From NCBI RefSeq assembly GCF_964340395.1, contig NC_135562.1, forward strand, positions 14,216,296-14,280,295: 64,000 nt of DNA, read 5' to 3'. The notes beneath the pieces are model-generated. The model saw nothing but the letters and a program-made list of their open reading frames with translations. It made no database searches and was not told the origin of the DNA. The DNA comes from Glandiceps talaboti (taxonomy: Eukaryota; Hemichordata; Enteropneusta; Spengelidae). This document shows positions 35,166 to 47,259 of this stretch, one piece after another. The position numbers were made by a program, and so were the translations under genes. Within the stretch, counting starts at the first letter, position 1. Each line of letters starts with the position of its first letter.

Positions 35166-36204
35166 TATAAAATATCCTGGAGTATAAAATATTTCATTTA
35201 CCCACACATACTTTGGTTGTTTCTATATGTATTTGTAACACGGTTCCAGGGCTCCCTGATGTTATGACCAACTCACCAAAAGACAGCAGTGACACACACA
35301 CACACACACACATGCATATTGCCTAATTCAATTTTTTAATTCCCAGATTTCAATATCATAGAGATTTATTGTTGTCGCTGATTTTAATATTTTCTGATGT
35401 AATAATAAGGTAATATCTTCAGTCTAGCCTCATTGTAGATAGAGGTATATATTAATTGGGATAATTTCTATTTTGGGTGTATGTTTTCTTACTTGGATTT
35501 TAATGTCATCGGACTTAAGTTATCTATAACATGTTTTGTAAAAGGTATACTGAGAGCAAGACACCATAAGAATCAAATGACATCACACACACACAAATTA
35601 AATAGTAAACATTGTCAAATGTTTATTGACATCAAAGTAATGCAAGAAAACACTACTTACAGTTGAGAACAGATATAAACCAAATACTGGCTGAAGAAAA
35701 TAATTTCAATGACAGGGCTCTAACAGTAAAATAACCTGACTTGATGTTAAACTGTTGGCAGTGATTCATAACACATGTAACAATGATTTGAAATACACAC
35801 TGATATTGTTGTGGGATGTATTTGTATAAGATTACTGGTTAGGCACTTAGTTGCCGTCCCGGTGCGGGTAGGTTTGTTGGTAGACTTAGAAGAAACATTA
35901 GTTTTCCGCAGAAGGCAGTGTTTTATACTTTTGTAAAAGGAAAGACCATTGAAACATCTTCAGAATAACTGCATATATTTCTTAAGACAACCAGACTTTA
36001 GATTTTTACGTTTATATTTTACCAGTGTAGTAGATTTAGGTACAAACAGAAAATGAATCAACAGAAAAGTGAATTTTACATGACATTAATTAGCAATGTG
36101 TTGTTGTTTTTCTGTTTTGACAGTCTATCAGTTCATAGACTACCAGTAGTAGTGAATCTATAGTTGAATAGACAGTCTACCAGTTTATAGACTAATGGTG
36201 GTTA

Positions 36205-36600
36205 CCAAGCTTAGGCGTAAAAATAAAATATTGTGTGGTTCTGATTACATTCAATTTTAAAATAGGTGGGGGTAGGTAATTTTTAATTTTATTTTTTAAT
36301 TTTTTTTTCACATGTGAGTATCTAGTTCAGGTAGTTATTTTTTTCTGTTATTTTCATATGGTCTGTGTGTTATTGGCTTCTTCTTATTAGATGTACAGCC
36401 ATTACAGAATGGAAGAACAGTTTTATATTGTCTTTTTCAGTTGATGTCAGTTTCCGCATCCACTATTTCTTGCGAGACTTCACAATTTTCGCAATTTTCT
36501 ATGTTTTTTCTCGAATATGTAAAAAAATAAGTTTAGGGTCGGCGTGAAAAACTAGGTGGGGTTGGTTAATCGAAACCAAATAACCTTTTTTATTTGGCCT
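36205..36600 (+). repeat. dispersed repeat family A, longest copy
   Basis: Contains GGTGGGGGTAGGTAATTTTT, AGATGTACAGCCATTACAGA, TATTGTCTTTTTCAGTTGAT and AGTTTAGGGTCGGCGTGAAA. Long parts are shared with 45640-45915 and the 5' part with 8030-8165. It lies just past the RPA2 stop codon, so it may form part of the RPA2 3' UTR in antisense. Confidence 0.75.
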
Positions 36601-36784
36601 TAGATAAGTGTCTACAAATGTATATCAGACTCTATATAATGAAATAGAGTGAAGATGTTTGTAAATTGTGATATAATCTCATGTTCAGTAAGTAGTTATT
36701 GTCTGACTGTAAATATCTAGTGGTATGGTTGTTGATGTTACTGTCTATCTTAGAAGTAGTATAGCAGAATAGAATAGACACTGT

Positions 36785-39700
36785 CTAACTGTCTGTAGAC
36801 TTGTAATGGTCATCATCAATAGTGGAATAGATATGGCCTTCGTTGCTCAAAAACTCAATGGAATTCCTGCAATACAAACAGACCTAGGGCATTAGAATGA
36901 CACACATCAAATACATTTTTGCCACTGTAACAGGTACTATACATACCCTGTAATATTCTTTGATACAAGTTTGTGTTTGCCCTTGTAACAGATCCTATGC
37001 ACACCCTGCAACATTCTTTGGTTCTGGTCTGTGTCAGTTACAACAACACAGGGTCGTAATACAGCTGTTAGTACAGGCTAGGTGTCAACAGAGGTGTGAC
37101 TACCTTCATGTAGATATTATTGTGGGTACACTGCTAATACATTTACACATACACAGGTGTGTAACAAGGTCTGTCATCTTGACATGACATACATGTAGTA
37201 CCTGTATGTACATGCCTGTATACATGAAAGTGTATGAAAGGTGTGTCACAGGTCTGAATTTCTATAACCTGATAGCATCTCTGGTTGCTGATGAAGCTGG
37301 GACATGAATTTCTATGCTCAGTACTAACCTGATAGCATCCTTTGACAAGCCTCTTAACTGTTGGGATATAACATCTATGCTAACACCAGCTTCATCATTA
37401 CAACTCTGTATGATTTGCTGCACCTGTTAACAAAACCAGATTTGAAATATTTATTTTTGGTATGACACACAAGTAATGAAGACAATTGCCATGATGTACT
37501 TGGTATAAATATCCCGAGATCTGTTAACCTCAACTCAGTTTCAAACCATTTTGTGCTAGTATTGTTGAGTACTCAATTCTAAATTGTATCAACCATTTCA
37601 CTGACCATGTCAACATACTCTGCCATTGGTATTGTAATTGTCATCATAATTGTTGTCATTATCAGAATTCTCATGTTTCATTGTAATCAGCACTGCAATT
37701 GGCATCATAATTTGCATTGTCATTTGCAATGTACCAAATGAAATTGTAATCATAATCAGTATTGTAGTTTGCATTGTAATCGGTATTGTACTAAGCTGTT
37801 TCATCTCATGGCAGATCTCGCGAGAACAGAGGAGATCCCATGTGTGCCATTGCATTCATAGAAACCACACGTGAGGGTTGTCAAGCTGAAAGTGTCAAAT
37901 ACTTAGCAACACTATTGTTCTCAACATCATCACACATGGCTACGGTGAAAACTTGACCACGATCACATGTTTGACAATTGATGTTGTTAGGCATATCTGC
38001 ATATCTCACGAGATCTGCAACAAGATGTAAAATCCCTTTATTTGGTAACCATACCTGTCTTTGTACATTACTAAGTCCCATGGTAGGCTGTGCTCCACTG
38101 TATCCACCCTGGTTTGCTGGATTCATTTGTGCTGGCATTCCATTACCCATTCCATTCATACTCTGTAAAGGAAAATCAATCCTCTATGGTTAACTAAAAT
38201 TTTACCAGTAACATATAAAGCTTTTCTCGGTTTAACTCCAGTGTACATTTGCGACCTTCTCAAGCCATACACACCGAGTCACACTCTACGTTCTACAAAC
38301 AAGAATCTGCTTGCAACAACTTACAGACAAGTCACCTATGGAGGTTATTCATTTTCATATGCAGCCTCCAAACTATGGAACTCTTTGCCACTTGGCATTC
38401 ACCAAGCCTCCAGTCTGGATTATTTTGAACTGAAGACTTATTTGTAGACCAAAGCCTATGGTGTGCTTTAGCCATTCAGCACTACTGAACAGAACATTGC
38501 TCTGGAAATCGGTGCTATAGAAATTTGATTGACTGATTGATTGATTTAGTAGTGAGTGGTAGTGGATAGAATAATTGCAATATCACACTTTCCTTGCCCT
38601 AACTTGTATGTAATGGTGCAATAACTCTGACTGCACCCAGACACTTTGGCAGATTGATTCCCTTGAAGGAATAACATGCAGTCCCTTCAGTAGGAATACC
38701 TATCAATTATGTTTGAATAGTTGAATGGTAGTCAAGCAAATATGGTAAAATATGTATATATATATAAAGGGTGGTTGGTTTTTTATATAGCGCTTTCCAC
38801 TCTGCTCAAAGCCCTTTACAATTATTACCCCTGGCACAGATCTATAGCGGCACAACAGCCCTGTATACTTCCTCAACTCCCTGGGGAGCATACAGTCCAT
38901 TGCAGCCTCTTTAAGCATATATGATTTAAAGCATTCACATTGCATCTATCCTACCTAAACAACTGACATTTGCATCAGTCTACTGTGTATCAGTCATAAG
39001 TCTACTGTGTATTAGCTAGGGACTTGACGACTACAACCTACCTGCCAAATGAGGATTGCCACATTAAATCTATACCTTGGCATTCGCATTATTTTCAGCA
39101 GGTATGAATAAAACTTGGTTGTGATGTTCTCCTCAAATAAATATGGGTTTCAAAGTCATTCTACTTGGGTTCCATAGTAATGCTTGTTTTAGGGATAGCA
39201 AGTAGTTAAAATAACCAAGGTTCTAAACCAGTGCCTTTTTTTGTTGGGGGGGGGGGGGGGAGACTTTAAAGCTGCACTAGCTGCAACTGGAATGTCTTTT
39301 CTGAAACGAGATGTCTATAGACTTACAGGATATAACACAAGTTTGATGCCAAGCCTCTGACTTAGATGTCCCCAGACTTACACACAGTAACACAAGTTTG
39401 ACTTACCGTACTGGTTGCATTCTGTGCTTTCTGTATATACATATGCGAGTGTACAACTTCCAATAGATGCATGGTTAATTCATTTAAATCTGTTAATGCA
39501 CGCACTTTAAAAGCGCTTATGTTTCGTTTGCCGCCAAATGTACGGAGTTGACCTATGACCCTGACATAGGTATTTTCTGGAATAGGTCGTAATCTGTCAG
39601 AGTCTGCATCATTTTCCTGTAAATATATAAATAAACAGAGTTAAAGTTGAAGGAGGATACAAAACGAGTGTTGTAGTGGTCATGGTTGTTAGACTGACTG

Positions 39701-42651
39701 GCTTGTAATCAACAGTAATAAATAAAACTAATGATTAAGATACAAGTTGTTGTGACATAGAATGACCAGGGTATAAAACCAATATTTTTTGTTCACACGT
39801 GTTCAACCAGACTTGTGTGCAGTATGTCAAGAATACCAAAAATTGAAGGTTATTTTGCATTCATAACAACTGTAAAAGTTTACTCTTTATATTAGGAATC
39901 TACACTAGCCTAGTAAAACAAGACTTACATCAGTGTCAATCCACTGTCTGACATCAATAGGAGGTCCTGTCATGTCATCTACTTTATACAAGATATTAGT
40001 TGGTGCCTCCTGTACTCCTCTGACTAGACCAACTATTGTCACCTGGTGAAAATATAATATACATGATGTATTAGTTGGTGCTTTCTGTACTCCTCTGACT
40101 TGACCAACTATTGTCAACTAGTGAAAATATAATATACATGATATATTAGTTGGTGCTTTCTGTACTCCTCTGACTAAGCCAAACTATTGTCACCTAGTGA
40201 AAATATAATATACATGATGTATTAGTTGGTGCTTTCTGTACTCCTCTGACTTGACCAACTATTGTCAACTAGTGAAAATATAATATACATGATATATTAG
40301 TTGGTGCTTTCTGTACTCCTCTGACTAAGCCAAACTATTGTCACCTAGTGAAAATATAATATACATGATATATTAGTTGGTGCTTTCTGTACTCCTCTAA
40401 CTAAACCAACTATTGTCACCGAGTGAAAATATAATATGCATTTTAGAGAGAAAGTTACACACAACTTGATTCATGGAGTCATGATACAAACTTCTTTACC
40501 AATACTGTATTAACTTTTATCTCCGCCACTTCTCAAGAAGTTAAGACATAAATACTCGATCCTGACATTGTTCATGAAGTTTGTGAAATACCAAATAATA
40601 GAATGAATCCTTTACCATATTAACTTCAACATCTCCAACTTTGAAATCTTCATCTGGTAATTTGATTAATTCAGCCACTGTGACTGGCATCATGTTCTGA
40701 CTACGACGACCCTACAACAAAGTAATCATTAACAATAACTGTAACATTGTAAATATGTCATTTTAAAACCTCACTGTTCATTTCATACATTCAAAGATTT
40801 TATCATGACTATGCCCTCAATGTTTTATTTCAGATTTCTGGTCTTTAATGATTAAAGAACGGATCAAGGTATGGACGGCCCAGGACCGCAAGATGTGTGC
40901 ATGTCAGTGTGTCTGTGTGCAGGGCTGTTGTAGTACTATAAGATCTCTGTACAGGCTGCTGCAGTACTGTAAGATGTCTGTGTGCAGGGCTGTTGTAGTG
41001 CTATAAGATGTCTGTACAGGCTGCTGCAGTACTGTAAGATGTCTGTGTGCAGGGCTGTTGTACTGCTATAAGATGTCTGTACAGGCTGTTGCAGTACTGT
41101 AAGATGTCTGTGTGCAGGGCTGTTGTACTATAAGATCTCTGTACAGGCTGTTGTAGTGCTATAAGATGTCTACAGTCTGTTGCAGTACTGTAAGATGTCT
41201 GTGTGCAGGGCTGTTGTAGTGCTATAAGATGTCTGTACAGGCTGTTGCAGTACTGTAAGATGTCTGTGTGCAGGGCTGTTGTAGTGCTATAAGATGTCTG
41301 TACAGTCTGTTGCAGTACTGTGAGATGCCTGTGTCCAGCGCTGTAGTACTGTAAGGTGTCTGTTCAGGGCTGTTGAACTACAAGATGTCTGTTCAGGGCT
41401 GTTGAACTACAAGATTTCTGTACAGGACTGTTTTAGATGTCTGTACAGGGCTGTTGTAGTACTTTTAAGATGTTTGTGTCCAGGAATGTCATAGTACAGC
41501 CTTGCATGCAGACATCTTCCTGAGTACTACAGAAGTCTTGTACAGACATTTGACAGTACTACAACAGCCCTGTACAGACATCTTATAACTGTAATTTGTC
41601 TGTACAAGACTTGTAGTACTTCAGGAAGATGTCTGCATGCAAGGCTGTTGTACACGGAAGACGTCTGTCGACAGGACTGTTTTAGTACTGTAAGATGTCT
41701 GTGTTTACAGCATTGTTGTTTACCTTTGATTTGTCTTGTGATGCTTGCATGGGTGACCCAAAACCTCCTGGTGAATTAATAAAACCAGCTCCCTCGTTGC
41801 CATAGCCACCACCAGACTCACCATAACCACCACCTCCAAATCCTTGGGATTTGAAAATATATAAGAAAATAAGCAAGAATGATTTACAAAAATGTAAGTT
41901 ATTGGTTATTGCATGGTGAGTGAGTGAGACTAATACATCCATGGTTATTGTCAACATGTTGAGGACGTTTACTATTAAACTTTTCAAGAAAATTCAAGGT
42001 GTTCTCTAATTTCCTCACAATACTAGTAGTAAAACTAGTTTTTGAATAAAAATGAAGTATAAGACAAAATAGAATTTTTTTTTTAAAAAGATATAAAAAT
42101 GATTTTTATTTTTTTTTTTTTTAGTATCTATTTTTTTTTCGATTAAAAGTTTGAGACAACTTGGATCTCTGACTGACAAGTTAACAATAACAACTAATAA
42201 ATCTGACTTAGTCACTATGTACTCGTGTCATCTAGCCTCCTAGTCCTACAGTAGAACTTTTGTGAAATGGCTTTTGGGGAAGAAGTAGCAATTTTATTCA
42301 GAGAAATGAATTTTGAGTTTGCCTACTGTCCAACTTGTCCTTCCTGTGTTTTGCAACCCCCCCCCCTCCCGCCGTATATATCATGTAAACTATGGTATAA
42401 ATCGAATGCAAACTGAAATTTGAGCTAAAGAACTATTCATGGTAATATCACAGCTAATATGTAGCTGCGATCATGGAAGTAAACTCACATGCTGCGATCG
42501 AGTCTCTCATAATATGGATGATGTACGTGAGTTCCACGATAAGCGAACGAAATAGAAAAACATAATCTTGAAGTTTATGATCTGTATCGGAATAATAAAT
42601 ATAACCTTCTGCACTTCACCGATACTTACCTCCTCCTCCTTGATTCCACAT
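36785..42651 (-). CDS. RPA2: replication protein A 32-kDa subunit (RPA2), complete
   Basis: Middle subunit of the RPA trimer, which coats single-stranded DNA in replication and repair. Eight exons join in frame to 281 aa (human 270): 42630-42651, 41724-41842, 40616-40711, 39929-40042, 39407-39616, 38055-38162, 37329-37423, 36785-36866. All introns are GT-AG in matching phase. Residues 1-47 are the Gly/Ser-rich tail; S31-P and S37-P resemble the Cdk sites of the family and S42-Q the PIKK site. Residues of about 54-187 form the OB-fold ([24 protein letters not shown] in exon 5). Residues 188-223 are an Asn/Gly/Met-rich linker. Residues 224-281 are the winged helix, ending [13 protein letters not shown]. 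The first exon codes only seven whole codons. Exon 4 has a tandemly repeated 5' edge. Confidence 0.97.
37600..37800. repeat. degenerate ATTGTAAT/TGCATTGT low-complexity repeat
   Basis: Imperfect 6-12-base units (ATTGTAATCATAAT, TTTGCATTGTAATCG) in RPA2 intron 6. Confidence 0.7.
38212..38552 (+). pseudogene. 5'-truncated non-LTR retrotransposon (LINE) tail
   Basis: The plus strand translates from about 38212 as [19 protein letters not shown], then [20 protein letters not shown], then [13 protein letters not shown], and stops at 38447. This is the familiar C-terminal end of CR1/L2/Jockey-like reverse transcriptases. After the stop come about 70 bases and a tail of (TTGATTGA)n, typical of a LINE 3' end. 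Only the last ~80 residues remain. It lies antisense in RPA2 intron 5. Confidence 0.8.
38762..38945. repeat. TATAGCGCTTTCC interspersed repeat
   Basis: TTTTTATATAGCGCTTTCCA, CAAAGCCCTTTACAATTATT, ACCCCTGG and CCTGGGGAGCATACAGTCC form a unit I recall as widely dispersed in invertebrate genomes. It lies in RPA2 intron 5, close to the LINE fragment. Confidence 0.5.
39248..39262. repeat. poly-G run
   Basis: About 14 G in a row after TTTTTTTGTT, in RPA2 intron 5. Confidence 0.95.
39985..40440. repeat. ~78-bp tandem array containing the 5' edge of RPA2 exon 4
   Basis: Six copies including the exon itself. Each has about 50 bases of exon 4 (minus strand GTGACAATAGTTGGTC to GCACCAACTAAT) plus the upstream intron with the polypyrimidine/AG. 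Some copies keep CTAG-GTGACAAT; others are mutated to CTAG-TTGACAAT or carry a one-base insertion. The true acceptor (40042) is the last in transcription order. Confidence 0.95.
40890..41500. repeat. GTCTGTGTGCAGGGCTGTTG minisatellite in RPA2 intron 2
   Basis: Alternating half-units (GTACTGTAAGATGTCTGTGT, GTGCTATAAGATGTCTGTAC) over about 600 bases, gradually diverging towards 41500. Confidence 0.95.
41501..41643. repeat. inverted repeat at the end of the RPA2 intron 2 array
   Basis: Arms CTTGCATGCAGACATCTTCC and GGAAGATGTCTGCATGCAAG are perfect complements at the two ends. Pairing extends inward through TGTACAGACA / TGTCTGTACA. The array unit is in opposite orientation on the two sides of the centre. 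Confidence 0.85.
42061..42140. repeat. poly-A/poly-T rich tract
   Basis: T-runs of 10-15 and A-rich text between RPA2 exons 1 and 2. No gene seen. Confidence 0.8.
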
Positions 42652-42745
42652 TATTGATATTGCAAGACGAAAATTCCACCAACTACTTTAGACAATTTCG
42701 AACGGAATGGCTGACACAGCAGATACGTACAAACAGCAACACACG

Positions 42746-42800
42746 TCTTTTATTGTCGCAAATCAAGATGGCGGGAAATTTTCAATTGCTAGCCAATCAG
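42746..42800 (-). promoter_or_regulatory. RPA2 promoter: E2F-like site, CCAAT box, TATA-like AATAAAAG
   Basis: On the minus strand, TTTCCCGCC (42770-42778) matches an E2F site and CCAAT lies at about 42789-42797 in inverted form. CAATAAAAGACG at 42746-42755 may act as a weak TATA. They lie about 95-150 bases upstream of the ATG. E2F control is established for RPA genes of other animals; here it is inferred from the motif. Confidence 0.5.
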
Positions 42801-45639
42801 AAATGATCTTACAGGGGTAAGGTCTTGCTTAAAAAAGACGTATTTTCTGGCTTGACAACCCCATAAACATATTACTCCGAGAAGGAAAAACCTCTCTCAG
42901 GAAGCAAACTTCTGAGCTGTTATTTAAATAGTCTATATGAATGTACCTAACTCATTTATTTTTCTCATTGAACGATCCTATGTCTGACCAATCACAACTG
43001 GTGTTACAGAGACGCTAGACTGTCACAGGATGTCTGTTATTTACAGATGAAAAAGTTCGAATATTTGAATATTTTGAACCTAATATGTTGATATCTTATC
43101 ACTTTAGAATTTATAAATAGAAATTTAGTATCTAAAACTGAATCTTTATTTGATCTTCAATTTTCATACGTCAGAGATATCGACGAACAGGCAGCTAAAA
43201 TGTACCAATTCACTTCACTGCGTGACGTCGGTATCAATCGATAAATGCAAATAAGTCCACGACTCATCCCATGACCTTACCACCATGTAACCTCATGAGC
43301 CTTCGTTTCGAACAATGGCAAGTGGGAGGGGTCTCCTGTAAAGTTTCGTCATCAGTTTGGATAAATACACTCTGCAAACAAAATTTCCGTCACTCAGAGC
43401 GGATGTTGTCACCTTGTGCGATGCCTACTCAGCAAGTCTGGTGGTTCTAATTGATTGTTTTGCAGATTACAGACGATGAAACATTGCCGTTTTATTTACG
43501 GGTAAGGGAAACTAGGTATTCTTTAGCGATGGTATATCGTACGGTACATACAAGTTGCAACCCCAAATCTCTGATTTAGGTGATATAGCAATGTAAATTG
43601 TATTATGTTCTGATTGTTGTTTATGCATATAACTGTCAATGTTTACTAAGCTGCAAGAAACTCTGTTCTTGTTTTTGATTAAGATCATTGTATTTTGACC
43701 GTGTCAAAAGCAAAGATTGCACATTCTAAGCACCTTTTACGTACATGCAGCTGGTTGTGCATGCATCACTTTGCCGATATTGTCATTGAGTTGGCGCGCT
43801 CGCTGTACCAGTACCCCATGGCACCACAGGGAATAATTGACACAACGTTTAAATAACATTATGTAATCAGGTTTCTGCATTTTCCCACAAAATAAGAATT
43901 GTTTTGATCCAACCAATCGAATTTCACATCAGTAAATACTATTTACAGATACGATAAAATGTCATCGAATGACTAATAAAAGGAGAAATTATCAACATTT
44001 CTCTTGCGGTAGTTTAATTTGAATTCGCAATGATGTTCTTGACATATCTTTGACATATGCATTTGTGATTTTGTATGTAATTTGTAAATAAGTAAACAAT
44101 TATAATTTGTAGTCACGTCCATTTAAAAATACATTTGTCCTCCGAAGGCAGTTCAAAAACATCATAGTGCCCTTGACATTGTGATGAACTCCCACTGCCC
44201 TGGCTTTCGTTCAGAGTTCAAGTGCTATTGTTATCTGTCACCATCGTGAACCATCAAAATCAAATTGCTGCGATTTTACAAATACAAAAATTGCCAGTTT
44301 GCAAGAATTCAGTGTCTCTGCAGAGTGAGCAATATTGTATGTAGATTTATGGGTATATTTGTCCCATTGTGGAGATTAGGGGAGAAATAACAGCTGACCG
44401 GTGTGTAAATAGTAAAGTTGACATTTGCATATTCCGATTGTATGTTGATACTGTTTTTGACAACAGCCAAGTTACATGTTTGTCAAAAATTAATACTTAA
44501 TGAGTTTTTATCGGCTGGTTTTGTAAAAGTACATATTATCTTAGTTTTCAGATTAATATTTAACATCGCCATGACATGGAATGTTTGAAGTATTCTTTAA
44601 AAACTTGGAAATGAATAAAATTAAAAAAAAATAACATAGCTCAGATATTTTGTATCTTACCATCCTTAGTTTACATATACATTTTAGTTCATGTCATAGA
44701 TAACCTACAAAATGTTTTGAAAAATTTATTTGAAATTCAAATATTTGCTTTTTCTTTTCTTTTTCAATGGTGCACCTTTGGTGTGTTTACTTAACCAGCT
44801 ATATATCTACATGAAAGTGCTTCACTACAGACATCAGCTGTTCATGTTACTCATTTAAATACACCCTTTGATGAGATATTTTATTGTATTATAAACTGTA
44901 CATGCATTACACAGACGTCCTTCATGCAGGTTCCACACATCATGTGGTCTAGTCCCTATACGGTATATTGCAATTTGCATCTCCACTCACACTGCACAGT
45001 ATTGTCAAAGTTGTTACTCTAGAAGTCCTGAGATGCATGAGATGCAATTTAAAATTCATCCACAGCCACCCACACAGTCATTAACATCATGTCTTTATTA
45101 ATTAATCACTAGATATTAACCAATAATACAGACCTTCAACTTCATAAAGTTAGTGTTTATTGAAGCAATTATGTAATCTCCAAATATGGTATATTTGCCA
45201 GTGCAGGATGCTATGTGTTATACAAGTTGTTCACATCATTATAACAGTTGGGGTTCACTGATTGGATGAATAACTTTCTGTGCTGATTGAGGGACTTTTA
45301 CCAGACATGGTTTAGTTAGAGACAACGTTTGCATTCAGACTAAAAATCATGTTAAAAGTATTTCATTTGACCATGATGTCACTTTGTTCTCTCTAGTATG
45401 CTAGTACATTTGCAAGGCTCAAAATTAGCATGAATAGATTTCTAAAATTGTATATTGACTACCAAATGTATAAGGTGGTAGTCTGTTAGATTAGCAATCA
45501 TATAGTAGTGTTATGAGTTGAGAACCCAGTAACAGACAAAGGGGAAAGGGGTGAAGTGACATATAGTTTTCCATATAATCAACCATAACTCTGTTTTTGA
45601 ACCCCAGTATTAAATTGACCGAAAATTTTATGTATTTTT
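42800..45639. other. divergent intergenic region RPA2/ECHDC1; possible noncoding first exon of ECHDC1
   Basis: No coding exon is seen. A weak TATA (ATAAATAC at 43361-43368) precedes GC-richer text that ends in a good donor, ACGG-GTAAGG, at 43501-43502. It could be the untranslated first exon of ECHDC1, spliced to the acceptor at 48167-48168. This is a guess based on position and signals. Confidence 0.25.
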
Positions 45640-45915
45640 TGTTTGGACTACAGCCATTACAGATTGGAAGAACAGTTTTATATTGTCTTTTTAAGTAGAT
45701 GTCAGTTTCCGATTCCACTTTTTCTTGCGAGATTTCACAATTTTCGCGATTTTATTTATTTTTTCTTAAATACATAAAAAAAAAAGTTTAGGGTCGGCAT
45801 GAAAATCTAGGTGGGGTCGGGTGACCAGAAACAAACAATTTTTTTTTAGGCCTAACTACCTGAAATAGACACTCACATATAGAAAAAAAAATCTACCTAC
45901 CCCACCCATTTCCTC
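45640..45915 (+). repeat. dispersed repeat family A, rearranged copy
   Basis: GGACTACAGCCATTACAGAT, AAGTTTAGGGTCGGCATGAA and GGTGGGGTCGGGTGACCAG match the 36.2-kb copy. It then continues as the reverse complement of its 5' part (CTACCTGAAATAGACACTCA, CTACCTACCCCACCC), so this copy has inverted ends. Confidence 0.75.
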
Positions 45916-46296
45916 AATATTTCTTTTCTCGTATTTACCATTTTTTATTCCGTCACAAAACAAGACAAAATTGATCCTTTCTGTCATCTTTATTGTGTTC
46001 TAAAATTTAGCATAATTGGAACAATTTTTTTAGGCATTATCAAAACACTGAATCTATAGAAAGTTGTAGCTAAAGGAGTTCACTTTGGGTAAATCCAACC
46101 AATGAAAATAGAACATAAAAACATAAAAGTTAAATTGGGCATCGATTTACAGGGCAATAATTATACTAAAATCCAGTCATATGATACCTCAGTGGCCACG
46201 TTGAAAACTAGGTGCCGCTAAATTCCTTCACCACTTTGTAATTGATCTACCCAACATTAGAATTGTTGAAAGTATATGTCACACAATATTTGTGGT

Positions 46297-46363
46297 GTCA
46301 GTGCAGTAAGGTCGTATCTGATATATGCAATTCTATAGGCAGATACAACCTTACTGCACTGAC
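46297..46363. ncRNA. 67-nt near-perfect hairpin, pre-miRNA-like or MITE
   Basis: Arms of 24 bases (GTCAGTGCAGTAAGGTCGTA TCTG, and its complement at 46340-46363) with a 19-base loop. The single mismatch becomes a U-G wobble if the minus strand is transcribed. Size fits a microRNA precursor. I know of no microRNA with this sequence, and a tiny palindromic transposon would look the same. Confidence 0.35.
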
Positions 46364-47039
46364 TGATTTGTATACAGTGCTTGCAATGACAGAGTGAAGT
46401 TATTTGATACTATTTCAATACAGTACTCTCTATTTAGCTTTAACTGCTTTGCAGGGTGAGTATAAGAGATATCATGTCACTCTACCTACACCAACCTGCT
46501 CTATATATAGTTGGTTATCTGGTAAACAAAATACTATATACAAATGAAAAGGCCATAAAACTCATCTTATCAAGCCATGAAATGTAATACAAGTCTCTGC
46601 TGTTTAATATTTCCCTGTTGTAGTAGGTAGAGTTTGTCAATGCTGTGATGTCAGCAGTTAAAGTATGGTGTCCTGGCTTTGAGCACAATGCGACAAAACG
46701 GTAGCAGAAACTGTAACATGCAGTGAATATCAGTGTTTTCACTAATCCATATGAATGAAATGTAAAATGAGAATGATACTATAAGACTGTAAATTGTGGA
46801 TCATGTCCAGACATGTGTGTTTACAATAATAAGGTAACCAAAATGTATTGAAAGATGAAAATAGATACATAGATTGCTTTGTTATTATGCAAATGAAGTA
46901 TATTCCAGCCAATTGTTGGATATTTGTCCATTATTGTACATGTACATTGACTAACAAGAGCGCCCTCACAGTCAATTAATGGAAAACTTATTGAAAAAGA
47001 CTGCTCATGATGAAAACTAGTCAAAGAGTCAAGCAGTTT

Positions 47040-47200
47040 TTCTACTGTTTTTGCTAAGGTTTGGGAACCCCGGTAACAGAAAGGGGGAAAGAGGTAAAAC
47101 TGGTAGTGCTTCCCATGCAATGTATCATAATTTTGGTGGGGAACCCCGGTAAAATAATGTGGGAACCCCGGTAGATTTTACCTACTTACCGCCCTTAAAT
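47040..47200. repeat. dispersed repeat family E, copy 2
   Basis: GGGAACCCCGGTAACAGAAA, TTTTGGTGGGGAACCCCGGT and GGTAGATTTTACCTACTTAC. Best-preserved copy of a family also at 33020-33190 and 49895-50040, with weaker echoes near 27345-27480 and 45515. Confidence 0.7.
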
Positions 47201-47259
47201 AAAACACTGAATTCTACTAATAAATTAAATGTATACCTGTTACACAGATTTAAAGGTCA

